A stretch of DNA of 64,000 nucleotides, from positions 22,732 to 86,731 of the forward strand of contig DAIDGR010000017.1 in NCBI GenBank assembly GCA_027452265.1, given 5' to 3'. Made by a program: the position numbers and the translations under genes. A model generated the notes under the pieces. That model ran no database searches. It worked only from the letters and a program-made list of their open reading frames with translations, and was not told the DNA's origin. Of this stretch, positions 8,232 through 18,778 are shown piece by piece. The DNA is from Caulobacteraceae bacterium. Its GTDB lineage: Bacteria > Pseudomonadota > Alphaproteobacteria > Caulobacterales > Caulobacteraceae. Positions within the stretch are counted from its first letter, which is position 1. Each line of letters starts with the position of its first letter.

Positions 8232-10088
8232 TCATGCCGTGGCGTTATCGAGGCGCAGGACAGCGGGGTCGTCAGGGTCGGCGAACAGCCGCGCCACCTC
8301 GGCCGCCCGTCGGGACCGGGCCAGGGCTTGGTTGATATACCCCTTGTCGGTGATCTCACCGGACGGGGCATGGGGCGGATCGCTCAGAATCAAGGCCCGT
8401 TGCACGCGCCCCGCGCCGCCTCGTCCCGCCCTGTTGAGCCGTTCGAGGCCTGACGCGATGGCCTGGCGTACGGCGGGCGCTTCGGCGAGATTTTCAGGCG
8501 AACCGCGGCTGGGCGCCGAGGCCTCGACCAGGTCGCGGCAGAAGGGTGCGTTGAGGAAGATCAGCAGGCCAACGCCGCTTTCGCCCTCGCCGCAGACCAC
8601 CGCGTCCGCCGCCGCGCCGCCGATGCTGGAAAGGGCGTCGACACGCAGGGCCCCGACATTGACGAATGTTCCGTTGGCGAGCTTGAAGTTCTCCGACAAT
8701 CGGCCATCGAACCGAAGGCCAAGCTCCGGGCGGCCCGGGTCCACTGGCGTCGCCGCGTCGCCAAGCCGATAGAACCCCTCCTCATCGAAGGCGGCGGCCG
8801 TGGCTTCGGGATTGCGGTAATAGCCCGCGCAGAGCTGCGGTCCCTTCACGCGGAACTCCAGCCGTCCCTGGGCGGGCGTGAGCTTGACCGTGGTTCCTGG
8901 CACCGGAAGACCCATCAGGCCCATGGTCAGGTTCGGCCAGTGGACATTGGTTGCCGTGGGGCCGGTCTCGGTGGCGCCGTAGCCGCTGGCGAAACTGATG
9001 CCCTCGCCGCAGGTCGCCCTGGCCACGGCCTGGATCCGATCACAGGTGCTCTGGGACAGGGCCGCGCCGCCATATTGCAGCACCCGCACCCGGCTGAAGA
9101 ACCGCCGCCCGAGGGTCGGATTGCGCTCCAGCTCGCCGGCCAGAAGGTCCCAGCCGGCGGGAACCATGTTGTGATAGGTCGGCGCGATCTCTTCGAGATT
9201 CCGCACCGTCTCCAGATGGCGCCCGGCCACCGGCTGGCCGGCGTCGATATAAAGCGTCCCGCCGCGATGGGTGACCATCTGCAGGATGGCGTTCGCCCCC
9301 AGGCTGTGGCTCCAGGGCGCCTGATTGACCACAACGGGCGGCTCGGGATCGTCATAACAAGCGGCCACCTGAGCGGCTGTGATGGCCACGGCGACCTGAC
9401 GGCAGATCACCGCCTTGGGCTGGCCGGTGGACCCGGAGGTCAGGAGCAGCTTGGCGATATCCTCGGGTCTTGCGCGGACGGGGGTTGGGGGCGCGCGCAG
9501 CAGGGCCTCAAGCGTCACATGGCCCGGGCCAGGATGGCCCAGCGCGATCACGGGAAGGCCCGCCAGGATCTCGGAGTCGAGCGCCGTGGCGAAGGCAGGG
9601 GCGTCGTCCACCAGCACCGCGCCGGGGCGGATCAGGTCCACCGCGTGCGCCAGGCGAGACAGGATGGCCCCGGCCAGGCCGTATTGCGGAGAGATCGCCG
9701 CCACGGGGATCGCCTGGCTCATCGCGGCATAGGCGATCAGGGCGTGGTCGATCCCGTTGCGCGCGAGCACCAGGAGCGGCGTCTCACGGGTCAGGCCCAG
9801 ACCCGCCAGGCCACCCGCCAGGGCGGCGATACGCCCGGCCCCCTCGGCATAGGTCAGGATCCGCCAGCCCGCACCGGACCGCTCGGCCAGCCAGGGGGCC
9901 TTTGGGGTGCGCGCGCTCCAGCGGGCCACGGCGTCGAGCGGCGTCGCCAGTCCGGCCTCCACGGCCCCGGGATGGGTCAGCAGGATTTCGTTTCCGTCGC
10001 GCCGTTCGACGCGCAGGCGGCGAGGCGCGTAGCGCGGATCGCGAAGGCCGAGCGCGGCCGGATCCGGCGCCAGGCGGATTTCACTCAT
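8232..10088 (-). CDS. Acyl-CoA synthetase, feruloyl-CoA synthase-like
   Basis: AMP-binding LLLTSGSTGQPKAVI, SGYGATETGPTA, LRFDGRLSENFKLANGTFVNVGALR; overall layout resembles feruloyl-CoA synthases. Confidence 0.8.
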   Translation of the reverse strand: MSEIRLAPDPAALGLRDPRYAPRRLRVERRDGNEILLTHPGAVEAGLATPLDAVARWSARTPKAPWLAERSGAGWRILTYAEGAGRIAALAGGLAGLGLTRETPLLVLARNGIDHALIAYAAMSQAIPVAAISPQYGLAGAILSRLAHAVDLIRPGAVLVDDAPAFATALDSEILAGLPVIALGHPGPGHVTLEALLRAPPTPVRARPEDIAKLLLTSGSTGQPKAVICRQVAVAITAAQVAACYDDPEPPVVVNQAPWSHSLGANAILQMVTHRGGTLYIDAGQPVAGRHLETVRNLEEIAPTYHNMVPAGWDLLAGELERNPTLGRRFFSRVRVLQYGGAALSQSTCDRIQAVARATCGEGISFASGYGATETGPTATNVHWPNLTMGLMGLPVPGTTVKLTPAQGRLEFRVKGPQLCAGYYRNPEATAAAFDEEGFYRLGDAATPVDPGRPELGLRFDGRLSENFKLANGTFVNVGALRVDALSSIGGAAADAVVCGEGESGVGLLIFLNAPFCRDLVEASAPSRGSPENLAEAPAVRQAIASGLERLNRAGRGGAGRVQRALILSDPPHAPSGEITDKGYINQALARSRRAAEVARLFADPDDPAVLRLDNATA

Positions 10089-11419
10089 GCCGCCAGGGTC
10101 TCCAGGAAGCGGACGGGCGCGCCGCCATGCGGCGCGATGATCTCATCATCGCGCATCACCACCTCGCCGCGAATGATCGTCGCCACGGGCCAGCCCTGGG
10201 TCTCGAAGCCATCGAAGGGCGTCCAGCCCGCGCGCGAGGCCATGTCCGCGTGACGCAGGGTGCGCCGCGCCTTGAGGTCGACCAGGGTCAGGTCGCCATC
10301 GAAGCCCTCGGCCATGCGGCCTTTATCGGCCAGGCCAAAGATGCGCTGCGGACCGTGGCTGGTCAGATCCACCAGCCGCTCCAGGGTCAGTCGCCCGGCG
10401 GCCACGTGGGTCAGCATAATCGCCGCCAGGGTCTGAACCCCGGGCATTCCCGATGGCGAGGCCGGATAGGGGCGATCCTTTTCCTCCCGGGTGTGTGGCG
10501 CATGGTCCGACCCCATGACGTCGGCGAGCCCGGTCTCGATGGCGCTCCAAAGGGCCGCCTGATGATGGGCGTCCCGAATCGGCGGGTTCATTTGGGCGAA
10601 GCCCTTGAGGCGCTCATAGGCCTCCGGCGCGGTCAGGGTCAGGTGTTGCGGGGTCAGCTCGACGCTGGCCACGTCCTTGTGATCGGCCAGGAAGGCGATT
10701 TCTTCGGCGGTGGTGACGTGCAGCACATGGATGCGCTTGCCGAGCGCCTTGGCCAGGGCGACCAGTCGGCGGGTGGAGCGGATGGCCGACTCCGCGTCGC
10801 GCACCTCGGGGTGACTGGACCAGTCGCCGGTCCTGGCCAGCGGCCGGCGCTCGGCCAGACGGAACTCGTCCTCGGAGTGGAAGGCGGCGCGGCGGGTGAT
10901 GTGGCGCAGGATCGCCCCCACCCCCTCATCGTCGGGCACCAGCAGCGAGCCGGTCGAGGCGCCCATGAACACCTTGACCCCGCAGCAACCGGGCAGGCGC
11001 TCCATCTCGCCAAGATATGGGGCGTTGTCGTGCGTGCCCCCGACATAGAAGGCGTGGTCGCAGTGCATCCGGCCCTTGGCCCGGGCGAGCTTGTCGGCCA
11101 GGGCGTCGGGATTGGTCGTCGCCGGCTCGGTATTGGGCATTTCGAATACGGCGGTGATCCCGCCCAGAACCGCGCCGCGAGATCCACTCTCCAGATCTTC
11201 CTTCCATTCGAGGCCCGGTTCGCGGAAATGCACCTGGCTGTCGATCATGCCAGGCAGAACGGCGAGGCCCGTGGCGTCGAACACCCGGCCAGCCGAGGCC
11301 TGGCCGAGGTCGCCCACATCGACGATCTTGCCGTCCTTGATCCCCACATCGCCCAACCCTCGGCCGGCATGGTTCACCAATTCGCCGCCGCGGACGATCA
11401 GGTCATAGGTCTGGGGCAT
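10085..11419 (-). CDS. pyrC: Dihydroorotase (multifunctional type)
   Basis: GMIDSQVHFREPGLEWKEDLESGSRGAVLGGITAVFEMPNT; DVMGSDHAPHTREEK; 4-bp overlap with upstream-strand partner. Confidence 0.9.
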   Translation of the reverse strand: MPQTYDLIVRGGELVNHAGRGLGDVGIKDGKIVDVGDLGQASAGRVFDATGLAVLPGMIDSQVHFREPGLEWKEDLESGSRGAVLGGITAVFEMPNTEPATTNPDALADKLARAKGRMHCDHAFYVGGTHDNAPYLGEMERLPGCCGVKVFMGASTGSLLVPDDEGVGAILRHITRRAAFHSEDEFRLAERRPLARTGDWSSHPEVRDAESAIRSTRRLVALAKALGKRIHVLHVTTAEEIAFLADHKDVASVELTPQHLTLTAPEAYERLKGFAQMNPPIRDAHHQAALWSAIETGLADVMGSDHAPHTREEKDRPYPASPSGMPGVQTLAAIMLTHVAAGRLTLERLVDLTSHGPQRIFGLADKGRMAEGFDGDLTLVDLKARRTLRHADMASRAGWTPFDGFETQGWPVATIIRGEVVMRDDEIIAPHGGAPVRFLETLAA

Positions 11420-12440
11420 GGACGGAGCCTTGTTGCGAAGAGGACGGGGTGGACGTGGCGGCGGACCTGCCCGGAGGCGCGGTCATCTCCAGAAGCGTGC
11501 GCGCCGCCGTGAGCGCCGCCTCCGGCTTGAGTTCGATGATATGGCGGATGGCGAGGTTCAGCTTGGGGTCGATGCGCTTGAATTCGGCGAAGCCACGGGC
11601 GCCGCGGATGACCTGGGTCTTGGCGCCCCACGGGGCATAGAGGCTTTCGTCCGAGGGGCCAAACAGCGCCAGGCAGGGCGCGCCGGCCGCGGCGGCCATG
11701 TGCGTCAGACCCGTGTCGCCGCCGATGAACAGGCGCACCCGCTTGAGCGCGGCGTAAAGAACCAGCAGGTCCTCGCGGCCCACCAGGTCGATCACCCGGG
11801 CCTTGGGCGCCGCGCTCAGAACCGGCCCCGCCTCGCGTCGGTCCTCGGGCCCGCCCAGAACCATCAGGCGCCCTCCGGCCAGGGCCCCGCCGCGACCGAG
11901 TAGCTCGCGCGCCACCCGGGCATAGCGCTCCGCCGGCCAGGCCTTGCCGACCCAGTTGGCGCAGGGTGCGATGGCCAGGATCGGACCCCGGCCCTTGGTC
12001 AGGGCCTTGGCCCGGGACTCGATCTCGTCATTGGTGGCGAGGAACGGCGCCGGGGGGGGCTGCATGGCGCCCAGAAGGCGGCCGGCTTCGCGCACCTTGT
12101 GCACCGGCGCCGCGGTCTTGCGGTGCGCCAGGCGGCGGCGATGGTTGAAGACCGCGGTGATCGGGGCGCCTCGCAGATCGACGATCAGGCCCCAGCGGCG
12201 CAGGCCAAGCCGCCAGAAGAGTCGGAGCCAATGCAGGCCCAAGCGTTGCTTCTCCAGCACGATCAGGTCCTCCAGCCCCGGGGTCTGGGCGAACAGGGGC
12301 GCGGTGAGGGCCGAGGCGACGATCGTGAAGCGCGCCCCGGGGTGGCGCTCGGCCAGGGCCGGGATCAGGCCGGACGACAGCACCGCATCCCCCAGGCGGC
12401 TATGGGTGATGAAGAGGATCGGAAAGCGCGCGGACGCCAT
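11403..12440 (-). CDS. Glycosyltransferase family 9 (heptosyltransferase-like)
   Basis: ILFITHSRLGDAVLSSGLIPALAERHPGARFTIVA...LFIGGDTGLTHMAAAAGAPCLALFGPSDESLYAPWG; start inferred at 12440 inside longer ORF. Confidence 0.85.
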   Translation of the reverse strand: MASARFPILFITHSRLGDAVLSSGLIPALAERHPGARFTIVASALTAPLFAQTPGLEDLIVLEKQRLGLHWLRLFWRLGLRRWGLIVDLRGAPITAVFNHRRRLAHRKTAAPVHKVREAGRLLGAMQPPPAPFLATNDEIESRAKALTKGRGPILAIAPCANWVGKAWPAERYARVARELLGRGGALAGGRLMVLGGPEDRREAGPVLSAAPKARVIDLVGREDLLVLYAALKRVRLFIGGDTGLTHMAAAAGAPCLALFGPSDESLYAPWGAKTQVIRGARGFAEFKRIDPKLNLAIRHIIELKPEAALTAARTLLEMTAPPGRSAATSTPSSSQQGSVHAPDL

Positions 12441-12578
12441 GGATCGCCTTATAGACCACCCACCCTCGCGCTCCACCCCACGCCCTTGGCCTAAGCCGTT
12501 GGCCCAAGCCCTTGGCCCAAGGGCTTCATCCGACGCTTTGCCCTGGCGGCGTGGGCCGCGACTCCCTAGCTTGGCGTC

Positions 12579-13415
12579 ATGGCCAAGCCCCTGATCTGCG
12601 CCCGGCTGGACGACCGGGCGGTCCTCGCCATCTCCGGTCCCGACTGGCGCGACTTCCTCCAGGGCCTTCTGACCCAGGATGTCGCCCAGCTGACGCCCGG
12701 CGAAATCCGCTTCGGCGCCCTGCTCACGCCACAGGGCCGGCTGCTGCACGACCTGTTCCTGGTCGGACGCGATGAGGGCTGCCTGCTCGATGTCCAGGCC
12801 GGGCAACGCGAGGCGATCGCCGACCGCCTGGGCCTTTATCGCTTGCGCGCCAAGGTGGATCTGGCGCTTAGCGATCTGAAGGTCGCGGCCCTTTGGGGTG
12901 AGCCCGGCGCCGACGCGGGTCTGGACGGCTTTTCGCCCGATCCTCGCCTGCCGGAATTGGGCTGGCGCGGCTATGGCGCGGCGCCGCCGTCGGGCGCTGC
13001 GATCGCCGATGCCGCCGCCTACCGGCGCCACGCCATGGGGCTGGGAATTCCCGGCCCCGCCGATTGGGGACAGGATGAGACCTACCCCATCGAGGCCAAT
13101 TTCGACCTCCTGCAGGGCATCGACTTCAAGAAGGGCTGCTTTGTCGGCCAGGAGACCACCTCGCGCATGAAGCGCCGGGGGACGGTGCGAAGCCGCATGA
13201 TCCCGGTGCGTCTGCAAGGCGCCGCGCCGGAGGCCGGGGCCGAGCTCCTGGCGGGAACCCTGCGCGCCGGTGAGTTGCGCTCGGTCGAAGGTGAGCTGGG
13301 CCTGGCTCTGGTGCGGCTTGATCGGCTGGAGGCCGGGCCGCTCAACCATGCCGGCGGCGCCTGGGAGCCGATCTGGCCGCCCTGGCTTGAGGCGGCGCGC
13401 GCCTCAGAGCCCTGA
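12579..13415 (+). CDS. ygfZ: Folate-binding YgfZ/CAF17-like protein
   Basis: Conserved KGCFVGQE motif; LLTPQGRLLHDLFL. Confidence 0.9.
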   Translation: MAKPLICARLDDRAVLAISGPDWRDFLQGLLTQDVAQLTPGEIRFGALLTPQGRLLHDLFLVGRDEGCLLDVQAGQREAIADRLGLYRLRAKVDLALSDLKVAALWGEPGADAGLDGFSPDPRLPELGWRGYGAAPPSGAAIADAAAYRRHAMGLGIPGPADWGQDETYPIEANFDLLQGIDFKKGCFVGQETTSRMKRRGTVRSRMIPVRLQGAAPEAGAELLAGTLRAGELRSVEGELGLALVRLDRLEAGPLNHAGGAWEPIWPPWLEAARASEP

Positions 13416-14489
13416 TTCGGGCCCCGATCCGGCCCACCGCGCGCAGGGCCAGGGCTGGTCCCGGGCCCCGCCTTCGTCGAACAGCTGGGCCAGAACATAG
13501 GCCATGACCTTGTCGCCGTGGAACAGGTCCCAGGTTTTGCGCCAGCCGCGCTCGGCCAGGGCCCGCGCCCGCGCGTCATCGGCGATCAGGCGCGCCAGGG
13601 CGACCGAGAGGTCGGCGAGCTCGGAATAGAAAACCGCCTCGCTGGCGTCATAGTAGCGGTCGAAGCCGCCCCGCCGGTCGATCAGAACCGAGAGGCCCTG
13701 GCCGAACATGTGCGCCATGCGGTCGGAGGCGTAGAGGGGCTGGTCGCCGCGCCGCGACAGGGCCCAGCCGATGCGGGCGCTGAGGAGGGCGTCGAAATAG
13801 GCCGCGCCGCGCGCCTGCGGCTGATCCCCCACCCCCGGCGCCAGAAGCCTCAGACCCGGGGTCTCCGACTTCAGAAGGGCCGTGGCCAGGCTGGGGCTCA
13901 GCTCCCGGGAGCCCACCGCGCGCGGCGCCTCGTCGCTGGCGGGAAAGACGAGATCAAAGGCCGGGGCGGGGTTGTCGAAGGCGCGACCGGTTTCGACGCT
14001 CGGGTCCACCGGATTGGGCAGGAACGCGGCGAAGGCGCGGGGCCCGGCAAAGCGCGCCAGGGCCGGATCGGCGGTGGTGACGAAGAGCGCGTCCACATGG
14101 CCTTTCCGCAGAGCCATCCGCGCCTGGGTCTTGGGCGTCCAGACCGGGTCGATCTGAATGTCGGCCAGGATCACCCCCGGAGCGAGCCGGCGAGCCTCCG
14201 CCAGGGCCGCATTGGACAGGTCGTCGGCGAAATGCAGCCAGATCAGGTCAGGCCGGAGCTCGTCGACCGCTTGCAGGAATCGCCGGTCCGCCGCGCCGCG
14301 CCCCAGGGCGCGAACGCCAAATGGCGCGGATGAGCGCGCCACGGCCCGATCCGAATATTCCACCACCAGATGGCCCGCGCGGATGGCGGCCAGGCTGAAC
14401 TTGCGGCGAATGTCGAACAAAGAGAGGTTGGCGGTATGGCGCTCGGCCCCCGTCATCCAGTTGAAGTCTCCGACATTGAGGATTTTCAC
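13404..14489 (-). CDS. Glycosyltransferase, CgeB-like
   Basis: MKILNVGDFNW..., C-terminal LYASDRMAHMFGQGLSVLIDRRGGFDRYYDASEAVFYSELADLS. Confidence 0.7.
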   Translation of the reverse strand: MKILNVGDFNWMTGAERHTANLSLFDIRRKFSLAAIRAGHLVVEYSDRAVARSSAPFGVRALGRGAADRRFLQAVDELRPDLIWLHFADDLSNAALAEARRLAPGVILADIQIDPVWTPKTQARMALRKGHVDALFVTTADPALARFAGPRAFAAFLPNPVDPSVETGRAFDNPAPAFDLVFPASDEAPRAVGSRELSPSLATALLKSETPGLRLLAPGVGDQPQARGAAYFDALLSARIGWALSRRGDQPLYASDRMAHMFGQGLSVLIDRRGGFDRYYDASEAVFYSELADLSVALARLIADDARARALAERGWRKTWDLFHGDKVMAYVLAQLFDEGGARDQPWPCARWAGSGPESGL

Positions 14490-14575
14490 GGCTGGGTCTT
14501 CGTTCGGGCCTGAGAGCGGAGTCGAAAGATGGACTCGCCGGAGGTCGCGCGGCGAGGCGAGAGGAGGGGGCCAGG

Positions 14576-15181
14576 ATGGGCGTTCGACTGTTCGAGGGCG
14601 AGCCGACCCGGTGCGCCTGGGCCAATCCCGCGGACCCCCTCTACCTTGCCTATCATGACGAGGAATGGGGCGTCCCGGAATATGACAGCCGCGCCTTGTG
14701 GGAGAAGCTGGTGCTCGACGGCTTCCAGGCGGGCCTCGCCTGGATCACCATCCTGCGCAAACGCGAGGCCTTCCGCGCCGCCTTCGCGGGCTTTGACCCT
14801 GAGATCGTCGCCCGATTCGGTGAGGCCGATCGCGCGCGTCTGATGGCCGACGCCGGCATTGTCCGCTCCGGCGCCAAGATCGACGCCGCCATCCGCGGCG
14901 CCCAGATCTTTCTCGACATGCGCGAGGCGGGCGAGGATTTTTCAGCGTGGATGTGGGACCTCGCCGGCGGCGCCCCCTTACAGAACCGCTGGACCGACAC
15001 CCGCCAGGTTCCCGCCCAGACGCCCAAGGCGGTGGAGATGGCCAAGGCGCTCAAGGCGCGGGGATTCAAGTTCTGTGGCCCGGTGATCGTCTATGCCTTC
15101 ATGCAGGCGGTGGGCATGGTCAACGACCACGTGGTCACCTGTCCCTGTCACGCCAAGGTCGCCGCGCTTGCCCGGAGCTAG
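14576..15181 (+). CDS. tag: DNA-3-methyladenine glycosylase I
   Basis: [64 protein letters not shown]. Confidence 0.95.
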   Translation: MGVRLFEGEPTRCAWANPADPLYLAYHDEEWGVPEYDSRALWEKLVLDGFQAGLAWITILRKREAFRAAFAGFDPEIVARFGEADRARLMADAGIVRSGAKIDAAIRGAQIFLDMREAGEDFSAWMWDLAGGAPLQNRWTDTRQVPAQTPKAVEMAKALKARGFKFCGPVIVYAFMQAVGMVNDHVVTCPCHAKVAALARS

Positions 15182-15794
15182 GCCCCTCCGGCGCCCCGGT
15201 CCGGACCTCAGTCTGGAGGCGGCCTGCCCGGCGCCGGTCTGCGGCGTCGACGAGGCCGGACGCGGGCCCTGGGCCGGCCCGGTCTGCGCCGCGGCGGTCA
15301 TTCTGGAGGCGCCGATCCCGGGGGTGGACGACTCCAAAGCCCTCAAGGCCGACCGGCGCGAGGCGCTCGAAGTCGAGATCAAGGCCTGCGCGCGCGCCTG
15401 GGCCGTCGCCTTCGCCAGCGTCGAGGAGATCGCCACGCTCAATATTCTGCGGGCGACCGAGCTGGCCATGTCGCGCGCCGTCTCCGCCCTTGACCCTGCC
15501 CCCGCCTTTGCCCTGGTCGACGGCTCCTATCGGTTCGCCCTGGCCTGCCCTGTCCGCCCGGTGGTCAAGGGCGACGCTTTGAGCGCCTCCATCGCCGCCG
15601 CCTCGATCCTTGCCAAGACCGCGCGCGACCGGGTGATGATCGAGCTCGACGCCCTCCATCCGGGCTATGGGTTCGCCCAGCACAAGGGCTATGGGGTGGT
15701 GGCTCACGCCGAGGCCTTGAGCCGGCTGGGCCCGTGCCCGGTCCACCGCATGGGCTTTGCGCCGCTCAAGCGGTGGGCGGAGCGGTCGCGTTAG
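15168..15794 (+). CDS. rnhB: Ribonuclease HII (start uncertain; TTG at 15168 proposed)
   Basis: [51 protein letters not shown]. Confidence 0.9.
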   Translation: MPGARPLRRPGPDLSLEAACPAPVCGVDEAGRGPWAGPVCAAAVILEAPIPGVDDSKALKADRREALEVEIKACARAWAVAFASVEEIATLNILRATELAMSRAVSALDPAPAFALVDGSYRFALACPVRPVVKGDALSASIAAASILAKTARDRVMIELDALHPGYGFAQHKGYGVVAHAEALSRLGPCPVHRMGFAPLKRWAERSR

Positions 15795-15810
15795 CCGGCC
15801 TTGCGTCGCG

Positions 15811-18663
15811 TCAGTGCGCCTCGTCCCAGTTGGCGGCCGCCCGGGCCTCGACGACCAGGGGGACGGAGATCTCGACGGCGGGCAGGGCGGCGCGGGACAT
15901 GACCTGGCGGGCGAGTTCGCAAACCGCCTCGGCCTCGGCCTCCGGCGCCTCGAAGACCAGCTCGTCGTGGACCTGCAGCAGCATGCGCGCCGAGAGGCCG
16001 GCCTCGGCCAGGGCGCCGGGCATGCGGATCATGGCGCGCCGCATGATGTCGGCGGCGGCCCCCTGGATCGGGGCGTTGATCGCGGCGCGCTCGGCGAACT
16101 GGCGCTCGCCCACCGACTTGGAGCGGATCATGGGAATGTGGATCCGGCGGCCGAACAGGCTTGTGACAAAGCCCTGCTCGCGCACCAGGGCCCGGGCCTG
16201 ATCCATGTAGGCGCGGATGCCCGGGAAACGCTCGAAATAGGTCTTGATATAGGCCCCGGCTTCGTCCTGCGGGATGCCGAGCTGGTTGGCCAGTCCAAAG
16301 GCCGAGATGCCGTAGATGATGCCGAAATTGATCGCCTTGGCGCGCCGCCGCGTTTCCGACGGCATGCCCTCAACCGGCACACCGAACATTTCCGAAGCGG
16401 TCATGGCGTGAATGTCGAGCCCGTCACGGAAGGCGGTCTTGAGCTGGGCGATGTCGCCGATATGGGCCAGGAGGCGCAGTTCGATCTGGCTGTAGTCGGC
16501 GCTGATCAGCACCGAACCCGGGCGGGCGACGAAGGCGGCGCGGATCTTTCGGCCCTCCTCGGTGCGCACCGGGATGTTCTGCAGGTTGGGATCAGATGAG
16601 GACAGGCGGCCGGTGGTGGTGGACGCCAGGGCGTAGGAGGTGTGCACCCGGTGGGTCTGTGGGTCCGCCGCCTGGGCCAGGGCGTCCGTATAGGTTCCCT
16701 TCAGCTTGGCCAGCTGACGCCAGTCGAGAAGGACGCGCGGCAGCGCGTGGCCGGCGGCGGCCAGGTCTTCCAGAACCGCGGCGTCGGTGCTGCGCGCCCC
16801 GGTGGCCGTCATCTTTCCGCCGTCGAGACCCAGCTCGCCGAACAGCACCTCGCCAATCTGCTTGGGACTGCCGAGATTGAACGGCCGGCCCGCCAGAGCG
16901 TGCGCTTGGGTCTCGAACTCGGCCATGCGCATGGCGAAGTCCTGAGACAGCCGCCGCAGGCGGTCCGGATCGATGCGCACCCCGTCGCACTCCATGGCGG
17001 CCAGGACCCCGGGCATGGGGCGCTCTAGGGTTTCATAGACGTTGAGAAGCCCTTCGCGCGGCAGCCTTGGCCGCAATAGCGCGTGCAGGCGCAGGGTGAC
17101 GTCGGCGTCCTCGGCGGCGTAGCGCGTGGCCGCCTTCAGCTCCACATGTTTGAAGCTCTTCTGCGCCTTGCCCGTCCCGGCCACGGTCTTGAAGCTGATG
17201 GGGTCGTGGCCCAGCCAGAGGCGGGACAGCTCGTCCATCCCGTGATTGTGCAGCCCGCCTTCGAGCACATAGGAGATCAGCATGGTGTCGTCGATCGGGG
17301 CGACCGCGACGCCATACCGCGACAGGACGGCGATATCGTACTTCGCGTTCTGGCCGATCTTGAGGACGGCGGGCGACTCCAACAGGGGCTTCAACCGCGC
17401 GATCGCCTCGGCCAGGGGAATCTGATCCAGATCGGCGACCGCCTCGAGGTCGAGACCCGGCTCCGGCTCGTGGCCGAGCGGGATGTAGCAGGCCTCGCCT
17501 GGGGCCACGGCCAAAGACACGCCGCAAAGGCCCGCATGGGAGGAGGACAGGGCGTCGGTCTCGGTATCGAACGCCACCTGACCTGCCGCGAAGGCGCGGG
17601 CGATCCAGGCGTCCAGGGTCTCAAGGTCGCGGACGCAGACATAGGCGTCATGGTTGATGGGCGCGCGCAGGGCCGGATCGACGCCGGAAATGTCCGACGC
17701 GGGGGGCGGGGGTCCGCTTGCCCTCGAGGCGGGCTCGGACGTGGCGCGAGAGGGGCCGGCGCCATCGCCGACGCGCCGCGCCAAGGTGCGAAACTCCATC
17801 GTCTCCAGGAAGCCCGCCAGGACCGCCGGGTCGGGCGGGCCCACGCGCAGGGCCTCCAGGGGCTCGGGAAGGGGCGTGGTGCGGTCGAGCGTCACCAGGC
17901 GCCGCGAGAGACGGATTTGATCGGCGAAGTCCAGGAGGATGGCGCGGCGCTTCTCCTGTTTGATCTCCCGCGCACGCTCCAGGACCGTATCGAGGTCGCC
18001 ATACTCGGCGATCAGCGCCGCCGCCGTCTTGACCCCGATGCCGGGGGCGCCGGGGATATTGTCCACCGGATCGCCGCACAGCGCCTGGACGTCGATCACC
18101 TTGTCCGGCGGCACCCCGAACTTCTCGACCACCTGCTCTGGCCCGATGCGCACATTCTTCATGGCGTCGAACATCACCACGCCGCCGCCGATGAGCTGCA
18201 TCAGGTCCTTGTCGGAGGAGACGATGGTCACCTGACCGCCCTGGAGGCGCACGGTCTCGGCATAGGCGGCGATGATGTCGTCGGCCTCGTAGCCGGCCAG
18301 CTCCAGGCTCGCCACGCCAAAGGCCCGGGTGGCGTCGCGCACGAGGGGGAACTGAGGCACGAGGTCGGGCGGCGCCGGCGGCCGATGGGCCTTGTAGTCG
18401 GGGTAGATGTGGTTGCGGAAGGTGGCTTCGGAGTGGTCGAACACCACGCCCAGATGGGTCGGCGCGTCCGGCCCGGTCTTCATCTCAACCAGCAGCTTCC
18501 AGAGCATGTTGCAGAAGCCCTGGACCGCGCCCACCGGAAGGCCGTCCGACTTGCGGGTCAGCGGCGGCAGGGCGTGGAAGGCGCGGAAAATGAAGCCCGA
18601 TCCGTCCACCAGATAGAGGCGCACGGCCTGGGGGTCCGCGGCGGCGTCGAGCGTGTCGGTCAT
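15811..18663 (-). CDS. polA: DNA polymerase I
   Basis: 950 aa; 5' nuclease, 3'-5' exonuclease and polymerase motifs (SADYSQIELRLLAHI, RRRAKAINFGIIYGISAFGLA, QVHDELVFEAP). Confidence 0.97.
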   Translation of the reverse strand: MTDTLDAAADPQAVRLYLVDGSGFIFRAFHALPPLTRKSDGLPVGAVQGFCNMLWKLLVEMKTGPDAPTHLGVVFDHSEATFRNHIYPDYKAHRPPAPPDLVPQFPLVRDATRAFGVASLELAGYEADDIIAAYAETVRLQGGQVTIVSSDKDLMQLIGGGVVMFDAMKNVRIGPEQVVEKFGVPPDKVIDVQALCGDPVDNIPGAPGIGVKTAAALIAEYGDLDTVLERAREIKQEKRRAILLDFADQIRLSRRLVTLDRTTPLPEPLEALRVGPPDPAVLAGFLETMEFRTLARRVGDGAGPSRATSEPASRASGPPPPASDISGVDPALRAPINHDAYVCVRDLETLDAWIARAFAAGQVAFDTETDALSSSHAGLCGVSLAVAPGEACYIPLGHEPEPGLDLEAVADLDQIPLAEAIARLKPLLESPAVLKIGQNAKYDIAVLSRYGVAVAPIDDTMLISYVLEGGLHNHGMDELSRLWLGHDPISFKTVAGTGKAQKSFKHVELKAATRYAAEDADVTLRLHALLRPRLPREGLLNVYETLERPMPGVLAAMECDGVRIDPDRLRRLSQDFAMRMAEFETQAHALAGRPFNLGSPKQIGEVLFGELGLDGGKMTATGARSTDAAVLEDLAAAGHALPRVLLDWRQLAKLKGTYTDALAQAADPQTHRVHTSYALASTTTGRLSSSDPNLQNIPVRTEEGRKIRAAFVARPGSVLISADYSQIELRLLAHIGDIAQLKTAFRDGLDIHAMTASEMFGVPVEGMPSETRRRAKAINFGIIYGISAFGLANQLGIPQDEAGAYIKTYFERFPGIRAYMDQARALVREQGFVTSLFGRRIHIPMIRSKSVGERQFAERAAINAPIQGAAADIMRRAMIRMPGALAEAGLSARMLLQVHDELVFEAPEAEAEAVCELARQVMSRAALPAVEISVPLVVEARAAANWDEAH

Positions 18664-18778
18664 GCTTGTCAGAATAGGCCGCCTTGCCGCTCAGGTCACC
18701 CGGGCGCCCGGCCGGCGCGTCTCCAGACCGCCTTGACGCGCAGCGCCCGACGCGGGACCCCTTGTCGCGGTCTCGGAG

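Noticed and set aside
12441-13349. N-terminal half of the 648-aa minus ORF fused to the heptosyltransferase
   Set aside because: Antisense to ygfZ, low complexity; the GT9 protein starts naturally at MASARFPILF (12440).
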